In this document: positions 1-6,580 of the stretch, piece by piece
How the letters are laid out: every line of letters begins with the position of its first letter
Numbering within the stretch: the stretch's first letter is position 1
NCBI GenBank assembly: GCA_028284565.1
Contig: JANQRM010000227.1
Location: forward strand, 1-7,429
Direction of reading: 5' to 3'
DNA length: 7,429 bases
Origin: Anaerolineae bacterium
GTDB taxonomy: Bacteria; Chloroflexota; Anaerolineae; Aggregatilineales; Phototrophicaceae
The notes under the pieces: generated by a model
What the model saw: only the letters and a program-made list of their open reading frames with translations
The model's database searches: none
What the model was told of the DNA's origin: nothing
Translations under genes and position numbers: made by a program

Positions 1-2
1 TT

Positions 3-293
3 GTGTGGGAGGCGAAAGTCTCGACAGGATTGGGTGACATTCATTTCACCTGCCCAATTGAAGCCTTTGATCCCATCAAATTGGAATCATCCATTGGCAA
101 TATTTATGTCAGGACACCAACCGACATACCTGTTCGTATCACAGTTGAGAAACGCACCTTTTTCAATGTGGAAGCAGATAGCTCCGTCTATGGGCAGGAC
201 GACAATATCTACTTTACCCATCCCCATGCCCAGCCAGAGTCTGTGATTTATGTTCAGATTCGCGGGTCATTTGGCAACGTCTATTTAATGTAA
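3..293 (+). CDS. C-terminal fragment of a LiaF-like / toast-rack beta-repeat protein (5' end outside window)
   Basis: The reading frame is open to the left edge, so this is the last ~96 residues of a longer gene; the GTG at position 3 is not a supported start. The visible part is a run of short beta strands with a repeated pattern: SSIGNIYVRTP is echoed later by RGSFGNVYLM, and GLGDIHFTCP precedes both. Alternating hydrophobic strands separated by G-[ND]-[IV] turns resemble the C-terminal domain of LiaF/YvqF and DUF4097/DUF2154 'toast-rack' proteins, which are often attached to N-terminal membrane segments and linked to envelope-stress sensing. That family role is general knowledge. The membrane part, if any, lies outside the window. 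No cysteine pairs or catalytic motifs are visible. The stop TAA at 291-293 is followed 15 nt later by the acetyltransferase gene, so the two are probably cotranscribed. An alternative is a generic adhesin-like beta-helix repeat. Confidence in coding is high; family assignment is moderate. Confidence 0.6.
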   Translation: MWEAKVSTGLGDIHFTCPIEAFDPIKLESSIGNIYVRTPTDIPVRITVEKRTFFNVEADSSVYGQDDNIYFTHPHAQPESVIYVQIRGSFGNVYLM

Positions 294-308
294 CCCAAAC
301 AAAACACC

Positions 309-863
309 ATGACATCTTCACTAGGTATTATCATCCGAGATGCTTTAGAGTCGGACATTCTGAACTGCTTACAAATCAATACAGTATATGAAGCCGACCA
401 CGCTTGGCAAATGAATATTCAACAGCTGAATAACGAGACGCGAATTACGTTTCGTCAAGAACGCTTACCCTATTCTATTAATTTTGAGCATCATGTTGAC
501 AAATCTCGATTGAAATTTTCTTTAGGCCAAGAACACTGCTATTTAGTGATTGAGGAAAAGTCGTCAAGAGATTTATTGGGTTATTTGACAATGCGTGCGG
601 AAAACGTCTATCAAACGGCGTATATACAAGACATTGTGATTGAGGAAGATGCACGACGACATGGGCTTGGTATGCGTTTATTGCGTGCTGGGCAACGTTG
701 GGCAATGCAACATGATGTTCATAAGCTCATAGCAGAAATCCAGATGAAGAATTACCCTGCCATTGAATTTATTAAACAAGCCGGCTTTACTTTTTGTGGT
801 TATAATGATCGCTACTTCCCAAATCAAGAGATTGCAGTATTATTCGCGCAGTCTTTAGTTTAG
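309..863 (+). CDS. GNAT-family N-acetyltransferase
   Basis: This 184-residue protein has the layout of a GNAT acyltransferase, which moves an acetyl group from acetyl-CoA to an amine. The N-terminal strand IIIRDALESDI (residues 7-17) is the usual first GNAT strand followed by helix 1. Strand 4 (YIQDIVIEEDA, 105-115) leads into the acetyl-CoA pyrophosphate-binding loop RRHGLG (116-121), which fits the R/Q-x-x-G-x-G/A signature. The motif B region follows: N148, then PAIEFIKQAGF (150-160) and Y165, where GNATs often place the CoA-contacting Asn and the catalytic Tyr. Residues 30-75 form an unusual charged insert between the first helix and the beta sheet. The substrate cannot be told from sequence. 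The ATG at 309 is chosen because it places strand 1 normally, although no Shine-Dalgarno is visible in the AC-rich 15-nt gap, so translation may depend on the upstream gene. It is cytoplasmic, with no signal peptide or membrane segment. Confidence 0.88.
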   Translation: MTSSLGIIIRDALESDILNCLQINTVYEADHAWQMNIQQLNNETRITFRQERLPYSINFEHHVDKSRLKFSLGQEHCYLVIEEKSSRDLLGYLTMRAENVYQTAYIQDIVIEEDARRHGLGMRLLRAGQRWAMQHDVHKLIAEIQMKNYPAIEFIKQAGFTFCGYNDRYFPNQEIAVLFAQSLV

Positions 864-883
864 TTGTATTGTAGTGCGTAGAT

Positions 884-887
884 AGGT
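884..887 (+). promoter_or_regulatory. Weak ribosome binding site for the TTG-start membrane regulator
   Basis: AGGT sits 9 nt before the TTG at 897. It is short, but it is the only Shine-Dalgarno-like element between the in-frame stop at 879-881 and the first plausible start, so it supports the TTG start. Confidence 0.4.
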
Positions 888-896
888 CAGCTTCGT

Positions 897-2789
897 TTGG
901 ATGCTTTACTACCCTTACTCGAAAGCCTCAATGAAACTCTAACTTCCGCGATTGTTGTTGTAGCAATGTCCTTATTGCTTTACAATCTAACTCGTGATTT
1001 AAGCAATCGGGTCGCCAGAACATCGGGGGTAGTGCTAGCTTGTGTCACACTCGCCTATGTGATTGATGTTTTTATTTCACTCGAACCGGATATTGATGCC
1101 AATATTATTGCTTTGCGCTTTCAATGGATTGGCTTGGCATTTATTCCGGTTGCCATGCTCCACCTGTCTGATGCTCTACTCGACACTACGGGATTGCCTT
1201 CACGCGGGCGTAGGCGGCGCATCATTCGTATCCTGTATTTAATCGGTAGCGCGTTTCTTGTATTGGCAGTTTTTTCTGATGTGTTATTTCAACCAATTGA
1301 AACTCGTGGTCGTGTGAGCATTCAAGCCGGTATCATATTTCCGCTTTACCTCATCTATTTTATCATCACCATTTTTGTTGCATTTATTAATGTGGGGCGG
1401 GCGCGTCAACGCTGTTTAACTCCTAGCACCAAACGTCGCATGACCTATCTTCAGATGGCATTTCTGACTCCGGCTTTGGGGATTTTTCCGTATTCTGTTT
1501 TACTCAATCCGGGTGAGGAACAATCGTTTATCGCCTTGTTCCTTGTTAATCTAGCGAATGTTATCGTGATACTGATGCTTCTCTTTTTGTCCTATCCGCT
1601 GTCATTTTTTGGCTCGGATAAGCCAGACCGAGTCGTCAAAACGGAGTTACTTGACTTTATTCTACGAGGACCAACAACCGGTTTAATTATTTTAGTCGTC
1701 ATCAATTTCACACGCCCAGCCACACAGATTCTTGGGTTATCTGGTGAAGTGTTTACTCCCTTCGCTGTTGTGGCAAGCGTCTTACTTTGGCAATGGGCGG
1801 TTGCACTTAGCCTTCCTCTGATTGAGAAGAATCTTATTTATCGAGATGAAGATAGCGAGCATATCAGTAAGTTCAAAGACTTGAGTTATCGTCTATTGGC
1901 GCGTGGTGACATTTTGCAACTGATGGAAGCAACCTTGGGTGAAGCCTGTGATTATCTTCGGGTGAATCGTGCTTTCGTTGCGACTATCAACAATGGACAC
2001 TCAGAAATTGTGAGTTCTATTGGCGCGATTGATGTTGCATCAGACCCGTTACCGCGACAAGTTCAGAAATTTGACGATGAATCTGAAACCTTAGATCGTC
2101 CTATGCAAACATGGGAAGACTTTCAAATCATGCCTCTATATAGTGAACGTATTTCTGACGATGATGTCCCTGATCCAGTCATAGGAATTTTAGGATTTGA
2201 AGCATCGCCAGAAGCCTTTGATCTTGAGAGCGATGATACCCCCATGTTTTTTGACCTACTGAATCGCATTGAACAATCGTTGGATGATCTGGGATTGCGT
2301 GAAGAGGTCTTTAACGCATTAGAAGGACTGATCCCACAGATTCGTACCACACAAGGTCGGTCTGATGCTGGAGCCTATGTGACTCGCCGAGATAGCTCGA
2401 AACCCGTCACTGAAGCCCATCGCAGTGAATATTTCGAACATGTTCGTGGCGCATTGCGCCATTATTGGGGTGGTACGGATTTGATTCAGAGCCAATTGCT
2501 TGACCTTCATTTGGTGCAAGACCAATTAAAGTCTGAACAAGCAGATACACCAGTAAACGCCCTCCGCAATGTTTTGCGAGAAGCCATTGAAACATTGCGT
2601 CCTGAAGGTGAGCAACGCATGACCAGTCCTGAATGGACATTGTATAACATTCTTACACTTCGTTTTATCGAAAAACGCAAGGTTCGGGACGTTGCCCGTC
2701 GGATGAGCATGAGCGAGGCAGATTTGTATCGTAAACAACGCATTGCTATCCAAGCTGTTGCCGATACGATACTTGAAATGGAACGTTAA
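897..2789 (+). CDS. Membrane sensor-regulator: 7TM region + GAF-like domain + C-terminal sigma-4-like HTH
   Basis: This is a 630-residue protein. Seven hydrophobic segments lie near residues 16-31, 43-61, 75-93, 109-128, 144-166, 184-203 and 210-237, resembling the N-terminal 7TM region of some histidine kinases. Two more lie near 259-272 and 285-308. Residues ~322-465 look like a GAF domain (helix ISKFKDLSYRLLARGDILQL, then strands around AFVATINN and GILGFEA). There is no H-box, N-box or G-box, so it is not a kinase. The C-terminus (~555-630) is helical and contains KVRDVARRMSMSEADLYRKQ, which reads as a helix-turn-helix like sigma-70 region 4. Inference: a membrane-bound one-component regulator that senses at or in the membrane and binds DNA directly, or a partner of RNA polymerase. 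The start is TTG at 897 with AGGT at 884-887; an in-frame stop at 879-881 leaves no other upstream start codon of the usual type. An ATG at residue 24 would cut into TM1. It lies 33 nt after the acetyltransferase gene. Confidence 0.8.
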   Translation: MDALLPLLESLNETLTSAIVVVAMSLLLYNLTRDLSNRVARTSGVVLACVTLAYVIDVFISLEPDIDANIIALRFQWIGLAFIPVAMLHLSDALLDTTGLPSRGRRRRIIRILYLIGSAFLVLAVFSDVLFQPIETRGRVSIQAGIIFPLYLIYFIITIFVAFINVGRARQRCLTPSTKRRMTYLQMAFLTPALGIFPYSVLLNPGEEQSFIALFLVNLANVIVILMLLFLSYPLSFFGSDKPDRVVKTELLDFILRGPTTGLIILVVINFTRPATQILGLSGEVFTPFAVVASVLLWQWAVALSLPLIEKNLIYRDEDSEHISKFKDLSYRLLARGDILQLMEATLGEACDYLRVNRAFVATINNGHSEIVSSIGAIDVASDPLPRQVQKFDDESETLDRPMQTWEDFQIMPLYSERISDDDVPDPVIGILGFEASPEAFDLESDDTPMFFDLLNRIEQSLDDLGLREEVFNALEGLIPQIRTTQGRSDAGAYVTRRDSSKPVTEAHRSEYFEHVRGALRHYWGGTDLIQSQLLDLHLVQDQLKSEQADTPVNALRNVLREAIETLRPEGEQRMTSPEWTLYNILTLRFIEKRKVRDVARRMSMSEADLYRKQRIAIQAVADTILEMER

Positions 2790-2822
2790 CCCACTGGCAC
2801 GGCTTGATTGATATTGCCCCGT

Positions 2823-2851
2823 TTGACAGTCTAACCCCTCAACCCTATAAT
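2823..2851 (+). promoter_or_regulatory. Perfect consensus housekeeping sigma promoter upstream of the S1 gene
   Basis: The -35 box TTGACA is at 2823-2828 and the -10 box TATAAT at 2846-2851, separated by exactly 17 nt. Both hexamers and the spacing match the sigma-70/SigA optimum. Transcription would start near 2858-2860 and give a leader of about 50 nt before the S1 start codon. No operator-like palindrome overlaps it, which fits strong constitutive or growth-linked expression, as expected for a ribosomal protein gene. Confidence 0.85.
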
Positions 2852-2857
2852 TTTTAC

Positions 2858-2884
2858 TTGAATCAGCGATATAAGTAATATAAT
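2858..2884 (+). promoter_or_regulatory. Possible second, tandem promoter for the S1 gene
   Basis: A second exact TATAAT is at 2879-2884, with TTGAAT at 2858-2863 and a short 15-nt spacer. It would start transcription near 2891, just before the ribosome binding site. The spacer is below optimum and the region is AT-rich, so this could be chance. Confidence 0.3.
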
Positions 2885-2895
2885 TTTTTAAGTTT

Positions 2896-2902
2896 GAGGG
2901 GG
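2896..2902 (+). promoter_or_regulatory. Strong ribosome binding site of the S1 gene
   Basis: GAGGGGG ends 8 nt before the ATG at 2911. It is the strongest Shine-Dalgarno-like element in the window and fixes the start of the S1 protein. Confidence 0.75.
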
Positions 2903-2910
2903 AAGCTGGT

Positions 2911-3885
2911 ATGGTTTATGATGATTCCACACAAGATGATGGGCCATTAGAAGAAAGCTATTGGTCAGCCTTATTACATGAGGGGGAGTACGCCAAGTCC
3001 GTTGGTAATGGTCACGCGAATCCTACTACAAGTCCAAGCTATTCTGGCGTATCCTCCCCAACGACCCCGCCTTCATCTACGTCAAATTTGGACAATGATT
3101 GGGATAAGATTCGTCAGATTCGGGATGAAGACGGTACATTAGAAGTCCTCATTGCTGGCTTCAATCGCGGTGGACTACTGATTGAGTGGGAATCATTACA
3201 GGGTTTTGTTCCTGCGAGCCAGTTGGTGGATTTTCCCAATACGCCAAATTCTGATAGTCGGTGGGACAGTCTTTCAGCTTATGTCGGAAAACATCTATAC
3301 CTCAGAATTATTGAACTGGATAAGGGCCAAAATCGCTTTATTTTATCGGAACGCGCCGCACAGGTCGAAGCTGGTAAACGTGACGAGATACTAACGAATT
3401 TAAGTTCAGGTGACATTATTGGAGGCACTGTAACAAACCTTTGTGACTTTGGAGCATTTATCGACTTAGGAGGAATCGAAGGCTTGATCCACATCAGTGA
3501 ATTAAGTTGGGGACGAGTTGGTCACCCTTCCGACATTTTATCTACCCATGAGACAATTGAAGTGTATGTTTTAGAGGTCGATGAGGAAGAATCACGAGTT
3601 GCGTTGAGCTTGAAGCGGTTACACGAAGACCCGTGGAAGAATGTCCAGCATCGGTATCGTGTGGGTGAAATTGTCAAAGGGCGCATTACGAATGTAGTCG
3701 ATTTCGGCGCGTTTGCCTGTATCGAAGAGGGTCTCGAAGGTTTAATCCATTATTCTGAATTAGCAGAAGGTCACTTTTTGCATCCACGCAATGTTGTTGC
3801 TGAAAATGATATTGTTGAAGCAAAAATCTTAACGATTGATGGTCAGGCACGGCGTTTAGGACTGAGTTTGCGTCTGAATGATTAA
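2911..3885 (+). CDS. rpsA: S1 RNA-binding domain protein (short ribosomal protein S1 homologue, three S1 domains)
   Basis: This 324-residue protein has three S1 (OB-fold) RNA-binding domains. Domain 1 is at ~76-148 (GFNRGGLLIEW, then LQGFVPASQL), domain 2 at ~166-236 (GTVTNLCDFGAFIDLGGIEG, then LIHISELSW) and domain 3 at ~251-322 (GRITNVVDFGAFACI, then LEGLIHYSEL). Domains 2 and 3 carry the classic DFGAF and GLIH-[IY]-SEL motifs. Domain 1 has the GGLL/GFVPAS form typical of an internal S1 domain of bacterial ribosomal protein S1. S1 proteins bind mRNA and help load it on the 30S subunit; that is family knowledge. At 324 residues it is much shorter than the six-domain E. coli protein (~557 aa), similar to the short S1 of cyanobacteria and other deep lineages. 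Residues 1-62 are acidic, then Ser/Thr/Pro-rich and probably disordered. The strong promoter and RBS and the terminator behind it suggest a monocistronic, highly expressed gene. It could instead be a paralogous S1-domain translation or RNA-decay factor. Confidence 0.85.
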   Translation: MVYDDSTQDDGPLEESYWSALLHEGEYAKSVGNGHANPTTSPSYSGVSSPTTPPSSTSNLDNDWDKIRQIRDEDGTLEVLIAGFNRGGLLIEWESLQGFVPASQLVDFPNTPNSDSRWDSLSAYVGKHLYLRIIELDKGQNRFILSERAAQVEAGKRDEILTNLSSGDIIGGTVTNLCDFGAFIDLGGIEGLIHISELSWGRVGHPSDILSTHETIEVYVLEVDEEESRVALSLKRLHEDPWKNVQHRYRVGEIVKGRITNVVDFGAFACIEEGLEGLIHYSELAEGHFLHPRNVVAENDIVEAKILTIDGQARRLGLSLRLND

Positions 3886-3904
3886 GTGAGTCGAAATTTG
3901 CACC

Positions 3905-3940
3905 AAAATGCTCGGCTATATGGTCGAGCGTTTTATTTTT
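3905..3940 (+). terminator. Rho-independent terminator after the S1 gene
   Basis: AAAATGCTCG (3905-3914) pairs with CGAGCGTTTT (3925-3934) with a single T-G wobble. Two further pairs (G-T and C-G) close a six-base loop, TATATG. The 3' arm runs into TTTTATTTTT, a nearly pure T tract. It starts 20 nt after the S1 stop codon and separates that unit from the ftsK unit. Confidence 0.88.
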
Positions 3941-3965
3941 CTAACCTTTGAGACTGTATTATAAT
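3938..3965 (+). promoter_or_regulatory. Probable promoter of the ftsK unit
   Basis: An exact TATAAT -10 box is at 3960-3965. The only -35 candidates at suitable spacing are weak (TTTCTA at 3938-3943 with a 16-nt spacer, or TTTTCT one base earlier with 17 nt). It directly follows the terminator, where a new transcription unit must begin. The predicted start near 3972 leaves a leader of about 38 nt. Confidence 0.45.
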
Positions 3966-3996
3966 AAGTATCGAACCCATGTTTTAGTGGAAGATT

Positions 3997-4001
3997 GAGG
4001 A
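3997..4001 (+). promoter_or_regulatory. Ribosome binding site that decides the ftsK start
   Basis: GAGGA lies 8 nt before GTG at 4010. The longer frame could start at TTG 3995, but that codon overlaps this element and has no Shine-Dalgarno of its own, so GTG 4010 is preferred. Confidence 0.7.
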
Positions 4002-4009
4002 CAAGAGAC

Positions 4010-6580
4010 GTGGCACAACAATCAACCGCCCGAACAGCTACACAAACCAAATCAGCCAAAAGTAGCAAAAAGCAAGACAATACCATGAAACAACCCCTCA
4101 TTGGGGTCGATGTCACCAATGAAGAAGTAGGTGACCTGCCAGAACACTCCTTTTGGGATGACTTGAAGGATATAGCTCCGCCTTGGCTGGATGAAATTGC
4201 TGGCATTATCTTGATGGTATTTGGCATATTGTCGTTCATTGCCTTGTTTTATCCAACGGATGCCATTGTCTCGATTGCGTGGGCGAATATATTAACGTCC
4301 CTGTTTGGCGATGGGAGTTTGATTATCTCTGGCGGACTCTTTGCTTTAGGTGTTTTATTATGGTTGCCGAAAGCTGGGATTGAAATCAAACCGCAGATTA
4401 CGCAAATATTGGCGATCGAGATTATCTTTTTATGCATTTTGGCAATCTTTCATTTGCTGGTTAGTGATGCTGAATTGCGAGCAGTCGCACGAGCAGGGGA
4501 AGGTGGCGGACTGGTTGGCTGGGGGCTGAGCCTTCCTTTCTATTGGCTCTTGGGACGCACAATCTCCATCCTTTTGTTTGTTGTCATTATTATTGCTTGT
4601 GTTGCGGTTGTGCTGGGGATTCGTCGGAATGACTTGAGCTTCCGCCTGCGGAATTTAAGCCAGCGATTTATGGTTCTCAGTCAACAAATGCTGAATACAG
4701 AGCCTGAAGTTGCATCGGGTGAGCACAAGGCTGAGGAATTAATCGCATTGTCCAATCGCAAGAATCCGTTGATGCGGATTCGCGTTGACCAAAAGAATTT
4801 ACCCCCATCCTTGCGTCGTCGCATCAAGAAAGTAAGTGATGATCGGAAGAAACGCCGAGACACATCACTTCTCGATGATTCAAGTGACCTTGCCAGCCAT
4901 CCCCTCTTCGGTGGAGAACGAGATGTGTTGGTTGCTGATTTTAATGTGATTGGTGAGAAGACAGGAAAGAAAGATAAGCAAGGCTTCCCGCTTGTCGAGC
5001 GTCCTGATGGGCGGATTAAGCGATACTTTTCTGTTGAAGCCATGAAAGAAAGTACGAAAGTCGGGCGACGAAGCAAGATTCTGCCGGATTTATCCTTGAT
5101 GCAAGATGTTGAATTGAAATTACCAACTGAAGACGAGATTAACCATAATGTGGTGTTGATTGAGAATACCTTGCTTGAGTTTGACATTGATATTGATGTG
5201 GTTGAGGTACAAGTGGGACCGACAGTAACACGTTATGCCGTGCAACCCTTCAAAATCAGTAAGGACGGAAAACAAGCCTTTGAACGTACCCGCTTGAGCA
5301 AAATTGCCTCGTATGCGAATGATTTGTCGCTTGCATTATCGGCAAAACGTTTGCGTTTGGAGACTCCTGTGCCGGGAACGAATTACATGGGGATTGAAGT
5401 CCCGAACAAAGAGCCCAGCACAGTGGCATTGCGGTCTGTCTTTGAGAGCAAAGTTTATTATGAACAAGCTCAAAAGAAAAAATCGCCTTTGTTTATCCCC
5501 ATTGGGCGCGATGTGGCAGGGCAACCGATTGGTATCAATTTGGGCGAGATGCCTCACTTGTTAATTGCAGGGACAACGGGTTCGGGTAAGTCAGTGGCAA
5601 TAGCGGCGATGGCAACTGCCCTTCTGCTGAATAATCATCCTGATGATGTGAAAATGGTGATGCTTGACCCCAAGATGGTCGAACTGAGTCGATTTAATCA
5701 TCTGCCTCATTTGCTGGGTCCTGTGGAGACCGAGAATGAGCGTATCATCGGTGTGTTGAAATGGTGTACGCAGGAGATGGATCGACGCTATCGACTGTTA
5801 GAAGAGCATAGCGCACGGAATATCGACATCTTTAACTCTCGGCATGGCAGTCGCCGTAAAGGGAGTGACCATCTGCCCTATATCGTCATCTTCATTGATG
5901 AGATTGGTGATTTGATGATGAGTCAGCCTGAAGAGACAGAGCGTTATGTCACCCGTTTAGCACAAATGGCACGTGCTGTGGGTATGCACCTTGTTGTGGC
6001 GACCCAACGTCCGAGTGTGGATGTTATCACCGGGTTAATTAAGGCGAACTTCCCCTCTCGTATTGCCTTCTCAGTTGCATCAGGCGTAGATTCGCGCGTG
6101 ATTTTGGATACGGTAGGTGCAGAGACGCTACTCGGAAAAGGCGATATGCTCTATCTCGCACCAGATGCCGCCGGACCCCGACGTATACAGGGATGCTTCG
6201 TCTCGGATGAAGAAGTGCGGGATATTGTGGAGCATTGGAAGACATGGCATCGCAAACAGATTGAAGCGGGCAAGTCGAAACGCATATTCAATGGTCCATG
6301 GGAACGGGGGTTGACAAGACGCGAATTTTTGGCAGAGACTGACCCCATGCTAGAAGATGCAATCGAGCTGGTGGTCGATACACAAGAGGCTTCGGCATCG
6401 GTTATCCAACGCACGTTTGAGATCGGGTATCCACGGGCGGCAAGGATTATGGATATGATGGAAGAGTTGGGCATTGTCGGTGAAGTCGTTGGCGGTGGAC
6501 GCGCTCGTAAAGTTCTTATCCCGAAAGGTGGCGACCCCTTCAAGCAGATAATCGACAAGAAGCTGAAGCAGAAATATTAA
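4010..6580 (+). CDS. ftsK: DNA translocase FtsK/SpoIIIE
   Basis: This is an 856-residue membrane-anchored hexameric DNA pump that moves chromosome DNA through the closing division septum. Numbering is from GTG 4010. Residues 1-60 are a polar tail rich in Thr/Ser/Lys. Four membrane segments follow near 62-82, 104-119, 131-151 and 183-203, then a basic linker to ~350. The alpha domain starts at about LPDL (358) and includes VEVQVGPTVTRY. The RecA-like motor has Walker A GTTGSGKS (521-528), DPK/VELS in the next strand, Walker B IVIFIDEIGD (625-634, D630 E631), ATQRPS (664-669) and LLGKGDM (707-713), all typical of FtsK. The winged-helix gamma domain (~778-842; DPMLEDAIELVV, then IGYPRAARIMDMMEE) would read the polar KOPS/SRS sequences. 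All key motor residues are intact. The linker is short compared with E. coli FtsK (1329 aa) and SpoIIIE-like in size. The stop TAA abuts the next gene's ATG. Confidence 0.95.
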   Translation: MAQQSTARTATQTKSAKSSKKQDNTMKQPLIGVDVTNEEVGDLPEHSFWDDLKDIAPPWLDEIAGIILMVFGILSFIALFYPTDAIVSIAWANILTSLFGDGSLIISGGLFALGVLLWLPKAGIEIKPQITQILAIEIIFLCILAIFHLLVSDAELRAVARAGEGGGLVGWGLSLPFYWLLGRTISILLFVVIIIACVAVVLGIRRNDLSFRLRNLSQRFMVLSQQMLNTEPEVASGEHKAEELIALSNRKNPLMRIRVDQKNLPPSLRRRIKKVSDDRKKRRDTSLLDDSSDLASHPLFGGERDVLVADFNVIGEKTGKKDKQGFPLVERPDGRIKRYFSVEAMKESTKVGRRSKILPDLSLMQDVELKLPTEDEINHNVVLIENTLLEFDIDIDVVEVQVGPTVTRYAVQPFKISKDGKQAFERTRLSKIASYANDLSLALSAKRLRLETPVPGTNYMGIEVPNKEPSTVALRSVFESKVYYEQAQKKKSPLFIPIGRDVAGQPIGINLGEMPHLLIAGTTGSGKSVAIAAMATALLLNNHPDDVKMVMLDPKMVELSRFNHLPHLLGPVETENERIIGVLKWCTQEMDRRYRLLEEHSARNIDIFNSRHGSRRKGSDHLPYIVIFIDEIGDLMMSQPEETERYVTRLAQMARAVGMHLVVATQRPSVDVITGLIKANFPSRIAFSVASGVDSRVILDTVGAETLLGKGDMLYLAPDAAGPRRIQGCFVSDEEVRDIVEHWKTWHRKQIEAGKSKRIFNGPWERGLTRREFLAETDPMLEDAIELVVDTQEASASVIQRTFEIGYPRAARIMDMMEELGIVGEVVGGGRARKVLIPKGGDPFKQIIDKKLKQKY

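Noticed and set aside
1..246. Alternative + frame at the left edge (81 codons)
   Set aside because: It overlaps the frame ending at 293, which has the regular beta-strand pattern of a toast-rack domain and sits just before the next gene. The alternative product has no such pattern.
897..2789. Annotation of the 7TM protein as a histidine kinase
   Set aside because: No phosphoacceptor H-box and no N, G1 or G2 ATP-binding boxes can be found between the GAF-like domain and the C-terminal HTH.
2790..2822. Terminator after the membrane regulator
   Set aside because: Only short GGC/GCC-type pairing is possible and no T tract follows, so no intrinsic terminator can be called.
2852..2910. Riboswitch or autoregulatory leader in the S1 5' untranslated region
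   Set aside because: The leader is only about 50 nt, AT-rich, and shows only a weak ACTT/AAGT pairing; it is too short and unstructured to support a riboswitch call.
3916..4239. Minus-strand open frame starting inside ftsK and running back into the intergenic region
   Set aside because: It overlaps the terminator, the ftsK promoter region and the FtsK N-terminus, and has no family resemblance.
4681..5187. Open frame of 168 codons on the minus strand inside ftsK
   Set aside because: It is antisense to the FtsK linker and alpha domain; the Ser/Arg-rich product looks like a shadow of the coding strand.
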